DNA of 64,000 nt from Atrina japonica (GCA_030159075.1 BROG01000463.1:1-64000); one strand, 5' to 3'; positions 1 through 11,610 are shown, counted from the stretch's first letter. A program made the numbers and translations. Notes: generated by a model not told the origin, from the sequence alone.

Positions 1-16
1 ATCCTCACCCGGGGCA
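1..16 (+). tRNA. 3' end of a tRNA-Met gene cut by the window edge
   Basis: The first 16 bases are the T-arm end, acceptor 3' strand and discriminator A of a tRNA. They are identical to 2720-2735, the end of the complete tRNA-Met, and are followed by a T-run. The sequence downstream also matches that downstream of the complete gene, so this is the previous unit of a tandem duplication. Confidence 0.85.
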
Positions 17-660
17 TATTTTTTCATTAAGGTAAATAAACACCGTTATTTACATTGATAATTCTAAACAAAATAGTTTTACCAAGCGTAATTGACCCAG
101 GTAATACGCATGTATATTTTGTACATAGGAAGTAATGTTATCATGTTTGTATTATGTTTCATGTTTCATTATATACGTTTTATTTTGATAACTACCAAGA
201 ATGGTGTGGGGATAATTGTTGCTGAATTTTGTTGTTGTTGTTGTTTTTTTTGTTTGATTTTGCAATTCAAAAATAAAGGGCTTGACATACTTTTGACGAT
301 TATCGAATTTCATAATTTAATCGAAAGTTGTCGCAGGAAGATACGTATTATCGAAAGAAACGTCCATTAAATGAAAAAGGTTTATAAAATAGTCATGATA
401 AAGATCAAAATTGTGTATCAGTTTTGCAGATTAAAGTTAGATACATATTTATCAAAAACCTACGATAGCAACTTGAATGTGGTAAGTTGACACTAGGAAA
501 GCCAAACCTATCACATGTGGCATATCACTTGGTTACCAATTCCCCATCTATGTCTAAAGTAAGCAAAATTTCCTAGTTGGAAAAGTGATTTGACTCTGTG
601 ATGTCTTTAATTTCTAGTTCGTTGGGGGTATATCGTATTCACATAAGTATGGAAATTGTC
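1..660 (+). repeat. Tandem duplication, left copy
   Basis: Positions 1-660 align nearly collinearly with 2720-3368, with small indels and scattered substitutions. The unit offset is about 2.72 kb. Shared landmarks are the tRNA 3' end, a TTG/T-rich tract near 230, a block near 481-540 that is identical at 3181-3240, and a short minus-strand reverse transcriptase fragment at the right end. The ORF at 92-370 is not conserved in the sister copy and is not a gene. Confidence 0.85.
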
Positions 661-715
661 AATAATTATTGACAAAATGCTGTCGATATATCTAAATTCA
701 ACTTGAATGCCAGAA
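600..715 (-). mobile_element. Penelope-like RT fragment (start of the C-terminal piece)
   Basis: Read on the minus strand, this encodes the start of the RT fragment seen in the fuller copies: an R-Y-I-D-[SD] box, then the NFHTYVN..YP segment. It lies directly beyond the tail end of the 735-1466 copy, so the two are arranged head to tail. The equivalent fragment is kept in the duplicate at about 3300-3368. Confidence 0.65.
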
Positions 716-734
716 CTACCACTATCATCTTTTG

Positions 735-1466
735 AATATAAAAATTCTGAGATATCAAAGTATAAATCAATAGAATGTCCTGGACATAGATACAAATCCG
801 GTAAAAATGGACAAACACAGACCTCTGGAAACCAACAGGTGGAATCAGGTGCCATGGAGGAGTAAGCATCCCCTGTCGACCGGTCACATCTGCCATGAGT
901 CCATAGTCAAGTCCAAATAAATACGTGAAGAGTGAATCCTCGTCACAATAGGTACAGACGTCTCAACAACCGCCAACGAAAAGGCAACTCGACACTTCAC
1001 TTAGTGAAACAGAGTAATCGCAAACAAGACTATTATATCGACCATAAAATTTGCGGAACGTTGACATTAAACGCGGTTTTCGATATCCCTGTGTCAATAA
1101 TTTGTCAGTGAGTAGTTTACCTCTGTATATGAAATCTTCATATGTTGTACATGCCCTGGCATATTGGATCATTTGTGAAATATAAACTCCATATGCGGAT
1201 GACTGAGGGGAATCGCTACTTAAATGTAGAAAATTTACGATGGGAAAAAAGAAATCGTCGCGTTTGTCTTATAGCTTAGTTGCCAATTTGCCGTATGTGT
1301 CTTTATTAAATAAAATGTCTAAGTATGAAGCGTGTGTGCTTGATTCTGTTGTATCTTTAATTTCTATTTAGCGGAGATACATCGCATTGACATATATACG
1401 AAAATTGTCATTAATTCACGAAATGTCGTCGATATATCTAAATGTCAAATCAAAGGACACCGCTAA
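735..1466 (-). mobile_element. Short Penelope-like element, near full length (copy A)
   Basis: On the minus strand this runs from a 5' boundary reading TTAGCGGTGTCC, through a degenerate C-terminal RT fragment (R-Y-I-D-D region, a region where other copies read YDKRDDFGFPIVNFP, and a QMIRYARACTT-like block), into a conserved non-coding tail with GACTCACGG and CGGTCGACAGG blocks, ending near a TTTGATATCTCAGA motif. The 732-bp length and both ends match the plus-strand copy at 35201-35920. Stops and substitutions break the RT frame, so it makes no protein. The PLE assignment rests on the RT motif style (see 27630-28512), not on a search. Confidence 0.7.
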
Positions 1467-2638
1467 CTTTTTATTCTTTTGATTCAGCAGTTTCTGAATG
1501 AAGACTGTTTCGTATGAATAAAGGAACATGTCGGCTAATAAAGGCAAATAAATGATTAACATTGCAATGCCAACGCTTAGGTGAAATACCTAGTCTTCAA
1601 GTATTAATGGAAAATGCCAACCCTTGAAAGTATATTGTCAATCAAGGCTGAAATTGTCATCCTTGAATTTTTAAAACGGTTGCTCCAAATTACATTGAGT
1701 TTGGTTTCATTAAACCGAAAGATTGATATTGTGTAGCACAGTAATATAAATGCGGATACGGTGGGTCTATTTCAGGCATGGTAAGAAGACCAACCATTGT
1801 TGAGATTACCGAAATGTTTCAATGCCGACCGAAATTTGTGTGATAAAATTGAAATAGTTAAAAACGTTTAATAAGGTTTTTACATCTCATAAAATGAAAA
1901 TACATTCTTGAATACAGTTAATTGGTATAATATAATGAATAAACCATGCCTGAGAACGTAGTAGTGGAAATTATCCAACCTTGAAAATATATTGTTAACC
2001 AAAACCGAAAATCAAAGTCAATCTGTCAATTATGTGATATAAAACATTTTAAAACAGCTGATGTAATAAGTGTCTTTCGATTTTATAGATCTATGTAATC
2101 TGTTCCAAGTAAATGTAATCGTTCAACATGTTAAAGAGTGCTATCAAAATATGACAATCCCTTTTATGTTGCTTTTAACTGATATAAAACCGATATAAAT
2201 TGTGGATTTTTTTGTATTCCGATGTTTTACTCAACTATTTAATATAATTCTAACAAGTCACTATACAGAATATGGATATAAAATTTCCCTTTTGAAAATA
2301 TCAACCTCTTTTTATCTGAGTCAAGTTTAGAGAATGTTCAAAACATTTAAGAGTGATAAAGGACATAAAACCTTGATGTTAACAAATGTACAACTGCCAT
2401 AAAATATTCAAATGATAACGCTAGTTAGTGACGTATTCTAAATGAAGACAATTAAAAAATGCATGATGGGAATTTCTAAGCAATGAACTTTTCTTAAATA
2501 TTTTAAATTATCTATTTGTTAGAAATAATCAATTAAATAATTTTAATACAAATAAGATAATCAGACATATGTTTTTCAGACGAAACATTCTTGTAGAAAT
2601 TCATACTTAAAAAGTTTATTAATGATTGTATAATTGTA
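1467..2638. other. No gene recognised
   Basis: AT-rich unique-looking sequence with stops in all frames. I see no RNA gene, tandem array or element copy. It forms the 5' flank of the tRNA-Met gene. Confidence 0.5.
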
Positions 2639-2735
2639 GCCTCGGTAGCGCAGTAGGTAGCGCGTCAGTCTCATAATCACGTAATCAATTACATAAGCAA
2701 TCTGAAGGTCGTGAGTTCGATCCTCACCCGGGGCA
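2639..2735 (+). tRNA. tRNA-Met (CAT), with a 24-nt intron
   Basis: A full nuclear tRNA. The acceptor stem pairs over 7 bp (GCCTCGG with CCGGGGC, one G-T wobble); the D arm is GCGC/GCGC; the anticodon loop is CTCATAA with CAT at 2672-2674; the T arm GTGAG/CTCAC is perfect around TTCGATC; the discriminator is A at 2735. The gene is 97 nt, and removing 2676-2699 (24 nt), just after position 37 where eukaryotic nuclear tRNA introns lie, leaves a 73-nt tRNA. A TTTTT terminator follows at 2738-2742. The mature sequence resembles animal elongator tRNA-Met. The intron is the odd point; an insertion into a pseudogene is possible, but every arm is intact. Confidence 0.9.
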
Positions 2736-3368
2736 TATTTTTATAAAGGTACCTAAACACTGTTATTAACATTGATGATTCTAAAAAAAGGTTTTACCAA
2801 GCGTAAGGCAAAAAGGTAATACTTGTGTATATGTTATCGATAGGAAGTAATGTTATCATGTTTGTACTATTTTTCATGTTTCTTTATGTATGTTTATTTT
2901 AATAACTACCAAGAATGGTGTGTGAATAATTGTTGTTGAATTTTTTGTTTTGTTTGATTTTACAATTCAAAAATAAAGGGAATGACATACTTCTGACCAT
3001 TATAGAATTTCATTATTTAATCGAATGTTGTCGCAGGAAGATACGTATTATCGAAAGAAACTTACATTGAATCAAAAAGTTTTATAAAAAAGTATTGAAA
3101 CAGATCAGAATTGTGTATCAGTTTTGTAGATTAACGTTAGATACATATTTATCAAAAACCTACGATACCAACTTAAATGTGGTAAGTTGACACTAGGAAA
3201 GCCAAACCTATCACATGTGGCATATCACTTGGTTACCAACCCCCATTTGTGTCTATAGTAAGCAAAATTTCCTAGTAGGAAGAGTGATTTGACTCTGTGA
3301 TGTCTTTAATTTCTAGTTCGTTGGGATATATCGCATTCACATAAGTATGGAAATTGTCAATATTAATT
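2720..3368 (+). repeat. Tandem duplication, right copy
   Basis: Repeats 1-660, from the tRNA-Met 3' end to the minus-strand RT fragment. Identity stops abruptly at about 3368, where a plus-strand PLE tail begins. Copy 1 instead continues into the rest of its RT fragment and copy A. Confidence 0.85.
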
Positions 3369-3369
3369 G

Positions 3370-3640
3370 AGTTGCTTTTTCGTTGGCGGTTGTTGAGACG
3401 TCTGTACCAATTGTGACGAGGATTCACTCTTCACGTATTTCATTGGACTTGACTGTGGACTCACGGCGGGTGTGATCGGTCGACAGGGAATGCTTACTCC
3501 GCCATAGCACCTCATCCCACCTCTTGGTTTCCAGAGGTCTGTGTTTGTCCATTTTTACCGGATTGAATTCTATATCCTGGCCATTCTATTGATTTATACT
3601 TTGGTATTTGAGATTTGTCATGTTAATGTCGATAATTAAT
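3370..3640 (+). mobile_element. Penelope-like element tail (copy B)
   Basis: Plus-strand copy of the conserved tail: TTTTCGTTGGCGGTTGTTGA, GACTCACGGCGGGTGTGA and CGGTCGACAGGG blocks, the GTTTCCAGAGGTCTGTGTTT block, then a TATACTTTGGTAT end. The RT part is missing (5' truncated). Confidence 0.8.
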
Positions 3641-3702
3641 ATGGTTCTCAGTTTTCATGATAATGTTCATATCGATACTAAATAGTTTTCTGGTTTCTTG
3701 TG

Positions 3703-4727
3703 TTGAGTAATAAAGGTATGAGACTGGTGTGATACAGCCTACATTACAGTAGTAAAGGTATGATTCTAGTGTGATATAATACATTCTTCAATAGTAAAGG
3801 TATGAGACCGGTGTGATACAGCCTACATTACAATAGTAAAGGTATGAGACCGGTGTGATACAGCCTACATTACAGTAGTAAAGGTATGAGACCGGTGTGA
3901 TACAGCCTACATTACAGTAGTAAAGGTATGAGACCGGTGTGATACAGCCTACATTACAGTAGTAAAGGTATGAGACCGGTGTGATACAGCCTACATTACA
4001 GTAGTAAAGGTATGAGACCGGTGTGATACAGCCTACATTACAATAGTAAAGGTATGAGACCGGTGTGATACAGCCTACATTACAATAGTAAAGGTATGAG
4101 ACCGGTGTGATACAGCCTACATTACAGTAGTAAAGGTATGAGACCGGTGTGATACAGCCTACATTACAGTAGTAAAGGTATGAGACCGGTGTGATACAGC
4201 CTACATTACAGTAGTAAAGGTATGAGACTGGTGTGATACAGCCTACATTACAGTAGTAAAGGTATGAGACCGGTGTGATACAGCCTACATTACAGTAGTA
4301 AAGGTATGATTCTAGTGTGATATAATACATTCTTCAATAGTAAAGGTATGAGACCGGTGTGATACAGCCTACATTACAGTAGTAAAGGTATGAGACTGGT
4401 GTGATACAGCCTACATTACAATAGTAAAGGTATGAGACTGGTGTGATACAGCCTATATTACAATAGTAAAGGTATGAGACTGGTGTGATACAGCCTACAT
4501 TACAGTAGTAAAGGTATGAGACCGGTGTGATACAGCCTACATTACAGTAGTAAAGGTATGAGACTGGTGTGATACAGCCTACATTACAAAAGTAAAGGTA
4601 TGAGACCGGTGTGATACAGCCTACATTACAATAGTAAAGGTATGAGACCGGTGTGATACAGCCTACATTACAGAAGTAAAGTTTTGATTTTAGTGTGATA
4701 TAATACATCCTACAATAGTAAAGGTAT
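3703..4727 (+). repeat. 42-bp minisatellite, about 24 copies
   Basis: Unit of 42 bp containing AGTAGTAAAGGTATGAGAC and GTGTGATACAGCCTACATTA. Most units differ only at C/T in GACCGG versus GACTGG and at GTAG versus ATAG or AAAG. Variant units with TGATTCTAGTGTGATATAAT occur near 3760 and 4310 and, diverged, near 4690. Because 42 is a multiple of 3, the minus strand stays open as 14-residue repeats (CNVGCITPVSYLYY). Those ORFs (3788-4330, 4334-4756) are artefacts of periodicity. Confidence 0.95.
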
Positions 4728-5358
4728 AAATATAAAAGCCTCAGATACCAAAGCATAAATCAATAGAATGTCCAGGACATAGGTACAAATCCGGTAAAAA
4801 TGGACAAACACAGACCTCTGGAAACCAACAGGTGGGATCAGGTGCCATGGAGGAGTAAGCATCCCCTGTCGACCGGTCATACCCACCGTGAGTCCACAGT
4901 CAAGTCCAATGAAATACGTGAGGAGTGTATCCTCGTCACAATTGGTACAGACGTCTCAACAACCGCCAACGAAAAGGCAACTCAACATTTCACTTAGTGA
5001 AACAGAGTAGTCGCAAACAAGACTTATACCGACCGTAAAACTTGCGGAACGTTGACATTAAACGCGGTTTTCGATATCCCTGTGTCAATAATTTGTCAGT
5101 GAGTAGTTTACCTCCGTATATGAAATCTTCATATGTTGTGCACGCCCTGGCATATCGGATCATTTGTGAAATATAAACTCCATATGCGGGTGACTGAGGG
5201 ATATTACTACTTAACTGTGGAAAATTTACGATGGGAAAGCCGAAATCGTCGCGTTTATCGTATAGCTTCGTTGTTAATTTCCCGTCTGTGTTTATATTAA
5301 GTAAAATGTCTAAGTATGAAGCGTGTGTGCTTGATTCTGTTGTATCTTTAATTTCTAG
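4728..5358 (-). mobile_element. Penelope-like element, tail plus partial RT (copy C)
   Basis: Minus-strand copy facing copy B tail to tail across the minisatellite. It carries the whole tail and the RT fragment as far as the segment AAATTAAAGATACAACAGAA, where it is truncated and joins a lone minisatellite piece at 5361-5401. Confidence 0.8.
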
Positions 5359-5360
5359 TT

Positions 5361-5401
5361 ATGATACTGGTGTAAAAAAGCCCACATTACAGTAGTAAAG
5401 G
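5361..5401 (+). repeat. Single degenerate unit of the 42-bp minisatellite
   Basis: ATGATACTGGTGTAAAAAAG followed by CCCACATTACAGTAGTAAAG matches one diverged minisatellite unit. It sits at the truncated 5' end of copy C, so satellite units flank that copy on both sides. Confidence 0.8.
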
Positions 5402-5479
5402 AATTGTGACCGAGTCTTATTATTCACATAAACTTCAACACAATTCAAGATTTATAAATTTATTAAATTTCGCATGTTG

Positions 5480-5480
5480 A

Positions 5481-5564
<84 letters not shown>
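5480..5564. repeat. (TA)n microsatellite
   Basis: About 85 bp of uninterrupted TA dinucleotides. Confidence 0.98.
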
Positions 5565-5566
<2 letters not shown>

Positions 5567-7085
5567 CAAGTAAATACTAAATAGGCAATGATAACCATCC
5601 TGAAATAAAAATTAACACATGAATTAGTTCACAGACAAAGACAAGACAGAAAATAACATTTTAATGGTTATCATAAATAAACAAATTGTCACAAAAATAC
5701 AATTTATATTTCATATCATAATTTGCTTACAATCATATAAAACTTACATATATAATATTAAATGTATGCCACTATGAATATATAATAATGTTCAGAAGAT
5801 ATACCTTTATATATTTACATAACGACTGTAATTTCCTTCATTACAGTTATACAGAACGTCCGTTTTGTTGTGTCAATAAAACCAGTTAGTCATCACGTTA
5901 GTCACACACATTCATTCCATATTTTTATTTAAAGCCATTAATTATCACAAAACAAACAAAAATCACTGAAAAAAATCTAAAACACAAAACTAAGCCTGCA
6001 TCTGTAGCACACTAGATGACCATATGATAGGCCTATTGCTATACGCCGATAGATCTAGGTCATGTTATGAAACGAAACACAGGCCACAGAAATTTGCTTC
6101 GTAGTTACGTTGCTTGTAAGTAATTTTAAAAGGGAGTCAGGTCTAGTGCAATTTTGTCCTGTATCTCTGATAAACCGCTTGCTTTTCCGTCACCATATAG
6201 GCTATTCCTGTCAGAAACAATTCGTCACTCGCATGGCATGAAGTCGACTCTCAGTTCACCTCAAATCGTATTAATTGCTAGACTAATTGCCAGGCCCATC
6301 TTGTTTTTCACCACCTGTAATATTAATGCCGAGCATAAGTAGTGTTCATAGGTTTCTCGGTAAATTGACGGGATACTCTATATGATCAGCTGAATTGATA
6401 TATGGATCTATTATACTTTATAGGCCTACAAGGATTTTCCATAACGAACATGTCGATAATTATGTTTTAAACAGAACAATAAAAGTTTGTTATTTCACAT
6501 CATAATCTGAATTTGTCTTGTTTCAATTGATTTGAAGGATTTGCTAGTGGGCTAGCCTATATACTGAAATAGGTCTACTTACGGAATCGTCACCCCTTCA
6601 CAGTTCACGACATTTCCCAGCTGATTCAGCGATTGGTAAAATGTCAAATAGAATGGCTACTTCCAGTTGCCATCAACGGATATTAACAGTCACACTCAAA
6701 CTTTCTATGATATATTCCACTGATAAATATCACAATTCAAACGAAAATTTGTTGTAAACAACGATCATCTGTTGCTATCCAAATCGCACATGGTAGGCCT
6801 ATCAGCCATTTGCACACGGCCCATTCGGGCAATTCTCTTCTGACACATTTAACCCGCCACTACTAAATGGTCGAATATTAAAAATCGCGAACTAAATCTG
6901 AGAATAAGTATTCAAAATTGTCCATATCACTAGTTTCTTTCAAAATGATATATAAAAAAGAAATTAAAACCATAATTTCATTAGTATTTGCAATCAGAAA
7001 AGAGAACTACTTCTCATGTCAAAACAGCTGTTGAGCCATTACGTCATATGAAAACACCCCTGCAAAGTCAGTGTTCTGGAATGAA
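5565..7085. other. No gene recognised
   Basis: AT-rich sequence with no RNA gene, tandem array or convincing exon. The ORF at 6154-6342 has no recognisable features. Confidence 0.45.
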
Positions 7086-7095
7086 TTTAGTATTC

Positions 7096-7293
7096 AGTGG
7101 ACTACAGTTTCACTGAAAAATGGTAATGTATATAAATATAAGGATTGTTTTTCATTTTTCGAACATCATCGGGATATAAAAGCAATTGCTCATGGAAAAA
7201 AATTCATTGTGCAGCACTTTGTGCGATTGCTTTTATACCCCTATTATGTTCAAAAAATGAAAAACAATCCTTAAATAAATTACCATAGTCCAT
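7096..7293. repeat. Hairpin (foldback) element
   Basis: The left arm at 7138-7188 (AAGGATTGTTTTTCATTTTT, later GGATATAAAAGCAATTGC) is nearly the reverse complement of the right arm at 7222-7276, around a loop of about 33 nt. Weaker pairing continues outward to TGGACTA near 7099 and TAGTCCA near 7290. The 67-codon ORF here is a by-product of the palindrome. Confidence 0.85.
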
Positions 7294-7797
7294 AAACACA
7301 TTTACATTAATTTACAAAAAAAAAATAAATAAATAAACTATTACAAAATAACATTTTTTTTTATTTTTTATTATTATTTTTTTCAAATAATTTTATTACC
7401 CAGCAGAGACAGAAAGGAATACCAGAGTTGGGGCTCTAGATTAATTCCCTTACAAAAAGTATATGCATGAAAATGAACATACAATCAATATTTTTGCATA
7501 TTACATGAAAAAATGTAACTTAACATATAACATTAATAATCATGTCTATTGATTATAGAGGGAGTATCATAGAACTTTTCCATGTGGACACAAAAAATAG
7601 AACAATTCTGAATGTAAATAATATTTGTATCCTGATATACTCAAAAATGGAGAGGTTAAATAAAAATTTAAAGTAGAAGAAGGAAGAAAAAATAAAAAAG
7701 AGTAGAGAATTTAGAGGATTAAAAAGGTCAATTATATTTTCAGATGTCACTTCAGATCCTAATCTAATAAAGTATGTTAGACTAACAACAGTTGTGT

Positions 7798-7824
7798 GTG
7801 TGTGTGTGTGTATGTGTGTGTGTG
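7798..7824. repeat. (GT)n microsatellite
   Basis: A short GT run with one interruption near 7811. Confidence 0.9.
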
Positions 7825-7839
7825 CTATGAAGGAAGTAT

Positions 7840-8816
7840 TATATAGGTAGGACATCTGTTAAAAGTATTGGTATAAACATTGGTATTGGTATAAAAAAAT
7901 TATTGTTAATCAAAAAAGTCATCCATGTTGACCAGAATTCGTTATATTCATCATATTTACAGTTTTTGAGGAATATGAATCGTTGAATACTTAACTTTTC
8001 TTTTATCATTTTTTCCACAAATAAAATATTTGGTCTTATTTTCAGCATTTTCACTTTGTAGATGATTTATTTAATATTTGTTACTTTGTTTTCATTAGTT
8101 AATTGCTCCCCGAATAAAACTAGGTTTCGATTTAAATGTAAGTCAATATCTAATTTCTTTAAAACTTTATGATTAATAGCAGTCCATAGTTCTTGTATTA
8201 TGTCACAGACTTATAGAACATGTTCTAAAGATTCTGGTATATTCTCACAGAATACATAGGTTTGAATTGATATGATTGATTTTATATAAACATGTGTTTG
8301 TTTCAAGAAATCTGTGTAGTATTTTTAATTGGAACCATTGTGTTTGGGAATCCTTTGTACACTTGAAAGGTAGTATTATTTCTTAAAATTAGTCCTACGA
8401 ACAACGGTATTATAAGATGAGTATAATTATTAGGTGTATCGTTGTTTATATTAAGATCCCGAATCTATTTCTTTATAGAGGTTGTAAGTGATGCATATTC
8501 CAAAAAGTTTGTATTAACATTATATTTTCTCTAAATTCATTTATTTGCATTATCTCTCCTGAATCTTTCATGAGATCATTTATGAAATATACGGGTTTTT
8601 TTTTCTATATACCTTTTATATACCACTGGCTTGTTATCAATTGTGATTTTATGATGGTGCCAAATGTAATCATTTTTTAGATCTGTTATTGATGAAGGGA
8701 GTTGTTTACATTTTAATGTTATTAGACTTTCCAGTATATGTTTCCAAAAATATTTTTAACTTCTCTTATTTTAACAATGAGAAAATGGCTTCCAAAATTA
8801 CAGATTTCCTTGTTGT
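7840..8816 (-). mobile_element. LINE remnant, C-terminal part of an L1-like ORF2
   Basis: Read from 8816 down on the minus strand, a broken frame shows features of the region after the RT in L1-like non-LTR retrotransposons. A TNFLEYASLTTSIKK segment is followed by a cysteine-histidine cluster with C-x2-C (residues CILCENIPESLEHVL, then VC), a DIIQELW segment, and a basic and aromatic C-terminus ending in FWSTWMTFL near 7930. Stops and frameshifts interrupt it, so it is an old fragment. The RT core is absent. It abuts the minisatellite at 8817. Family assignment is by motif style only; the clade could be L1 or Tx1. Confidence 0.65.
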
Positions 8817-9172
8817 CTACATTACAGTAATAAAGGTATGATATTGGTGTGATACAGCCTACATTACAGTAATAAAGGTATGATACTGGTGTGATACAGC
8901 CTACATTACAGTAATAAAGGTATGATACTGGTGTGATACAGCCTACATTACAGTAATAAAGGTATGATACTGGTGTGATACAGCCTACATTACAGTAATA
9001 AAGGTATGATACTGGTGTGATACAGCCTACATTACAGTAATAAAGGTATGATACTGGTGTAATACAAAACAGCCTACATTACAGTAATAAAGGTATGATA
9101 CTGGTGTGATACAGTTTACATTTTAGAAATAAAGGTATGATACTGGTGTGATACAGCCTACATTATGTTATT
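8817..9172 (+). repeat. Second array of the 42-bp minisatellite, about 8 copies
   Basis: Same unit as 3703-4727, with AGTAATAAAGGTATGATACT in place of AGTAGTAAAGGTATGAGACC. The array is very homogeneous, with a short insertion near 9062 and one diverged unit near 9112. No PLE tail is adjacent. Confidence 0.95.
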
Positions 9173-10609
9173 CCTGGAAAACAGTATTGCAAATAATTAA
9201 AATCAAGTACAGGAGATAAGTACAAAACTTTGGTTAAATTAATGTTATGGAAACTCCAAATGTTTATCAAATGACCAGTTGCTGTAAAATCAAAAGATAT
9301 TCCATTTGAAGATTATGACCTGCCTTTGGAGATGCTGACAATATAAGTACGTTTTTAAAATGCCAATATGATCAGATTTACAAACAGAAAAAATGTATGT
9401 AATAACCATGTAATTATGATCACTTATTTATTTACTTAGATGAAAGAGATTTGATACAGGTGCACGTCTTATGATACTATGAAATAGTCTATACAACATG
9501 CAATATATAGATATTAATCAATAACAAAATTTAATAAATATGTTAGATAATGAAATATAGTTACAAACCTTGTACCAGAAGAAAAATTACCAGAGTAGTC
9601 AAATGATATCCTTGGTGAAGTCCAATAAACGGAAGTGCATTTTGTTATGTAATCGATAAATCCGCATAAACATGGGAAAGATAGAACGTTGAAATTAATA
9701 GTTTGTTTATCTGAAGGCAGGGAATGGCTAAAAAACTCAAATGTAACAGCATTATTTACGACAAGTTTAACTGAATATATCAGCTTTATTTATTACTAAT
9801 TGTCACAGATTGCCGAATTTTTACCAACCAAAACATATAAGGGATTCCGTAGTTAATGAACAATGGTTAATTGGATCGAAAACATTACATTACAAATCCG
9901 GTGTCAGTTCTGGTACATCGAACTGCGTCAATATCACGCATCGTTATGGCACCTAACTTCTAGTGTCCTTCCTGTATCACAATTCCAATGGCTAGGAATA
10001 GGACCTACACAATAATAATATATGTTAATATATTTACGTAGCACTAGCGCGGCTACACACTTACTTATAACTAGCATAACGTTTACTGGCACAGGCTGCC
10101 ATAATTTACACATTAATTATTGACACGCTTGCAATAATAATAATTACAATAGCAATAGTAGCTAAATGTTTCACACTCGACATTATATTAGAAATAAATA
10201 CAAAACACTGGCGGTTTTACACTACACTTTTACTATCACATTAGAAATAGAATTATGGCACGTAAGCCATACACTACACGTACTCATTATGTATGACCAA
10301 AACTGCCCACCGATACTAACCGGAATATATAGAAATTTACAATATACAAATGATTTAACGTGTAAAAGTTAAATATACAATTTCATATTTCAGAATGTCT
10401 GTAATTGGAAGTTTTAGGACCTGAATATTAGATAATATCACATTCTATAAATAAAACAATATAACCGAGCTTACCTCAGAGAAGCTGAATTACATATATA
10501 CTTTTGGGCGAAAACTGTAAATCTAAGAATATATTTTAATTTACTGGACGTATATAATGCAATTACTACAATATACGACAACTTCCTACTCTTTGAAATG
10601 CCACGTCCA
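9173..10609. other. No gene recognised
   Basis: AT-rich, with stops in all frames. Nothing recognisable. Confidence 0.45.
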
Positions 10610-10897
10610 AACTAAGGGCGAATTTATTTCAAACAAACTAGTTTCGGTTTTGGTTTATGGTTTACAACTATTTTGCAAACCGGTTACGAAAGTAAAACTG
10701 GTTTCCTATGGCTAAACAAATAATTGGTTTAAACTACCAAAATGGGATACAGACTGAATAAGGGCGAATTTGTTGCAAATAAACTAGTTTTGGTTTATGG
10801 TGTACAACTAGTTTGAAAACCGGTTATGAAACTAAAACTGGTTTCATAAGGCTAAACAAATAAATGGTTTAAACTACTAAAATGGGGTAGGCCTGCA
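10610..10897 (+). repeat. Two tandem units of about 146 bp
   Basis: The unit starts at TAAGGGCGAATTT and contains a GGTTTATGGT block, an AACCGGTTA block, AAAACTGGTTTC, GGCTAAACAAATAA and AAAATGGG. The second unit begins near 10758. Short internal inverted motifs (ACTAGTTT, AAACTGGTTT) let each unit fold. Confidence 0.85.
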
Positions 10898-11610
10898 GAA
10901 AGAAGTAAACCGTCGCTCTTTTATATGAGATTTGAAAATAAAGGACAAAACAATACCAATTATAGAAAAAGAGTATTAATCTTAATACGATATTTAGTGA
11001 CACTGATTATCATGTTTCCACTATTTGAATTGTTAGGGGTTAATATGCTAAAAAGCAAAATATCACTGTATGGCAATGTCCATGTTAAATAAAACGTGAA
11101 AACATTATAAACAAATTGACAATCACGTGAAGACAATATTACTGAGTAAATACCGTCCGTTATCTTTCTGAAATAACGAATATTGTTAAAACGTTTTTTA
11201 CTTAGATCCTCTATTTGATTATTCAAGTAGACAACGTTAAAATGATTGATTGGTTTTTATGCCGGACATTTTGTCAGTTTTACGCATCAGCGGCTTTCCT
11301 TTTTTCATGTCAGATTGAACATTTGACCATTTGTACCTGTATTTAAGACAACAGCTACATTTACTCTATCCGTTTGTGTCAGATATTACAACGTTATCTG
11401 AACTGTCGACTTTTTTAAACTTATCAACTTTAAAACATTTTAATACAATAAACATTTCCTACGTTTATTGTAATTTGAGCCCTTAACAGTTTTTATGTAT
11501 GAATTACTATAATGTAATAGAGTATATCAAAATTGTAACGAAAGAGAGAACATAACCATGTCAATGGGTAACTTGTGTATGTTGTTGTAAAGTGTTCAAC
11601 CGATTTCATA

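Noticed and set aside
3788..4756. Two minus-strand ORFs (180 and 140 codons) with repeated CNVGCITPVSYLYY
   Set aside because: They are read-throughs of the 42-bp minisatellite; the period is a multiple of 3 and unit changes do not respect the frame as a protein would.
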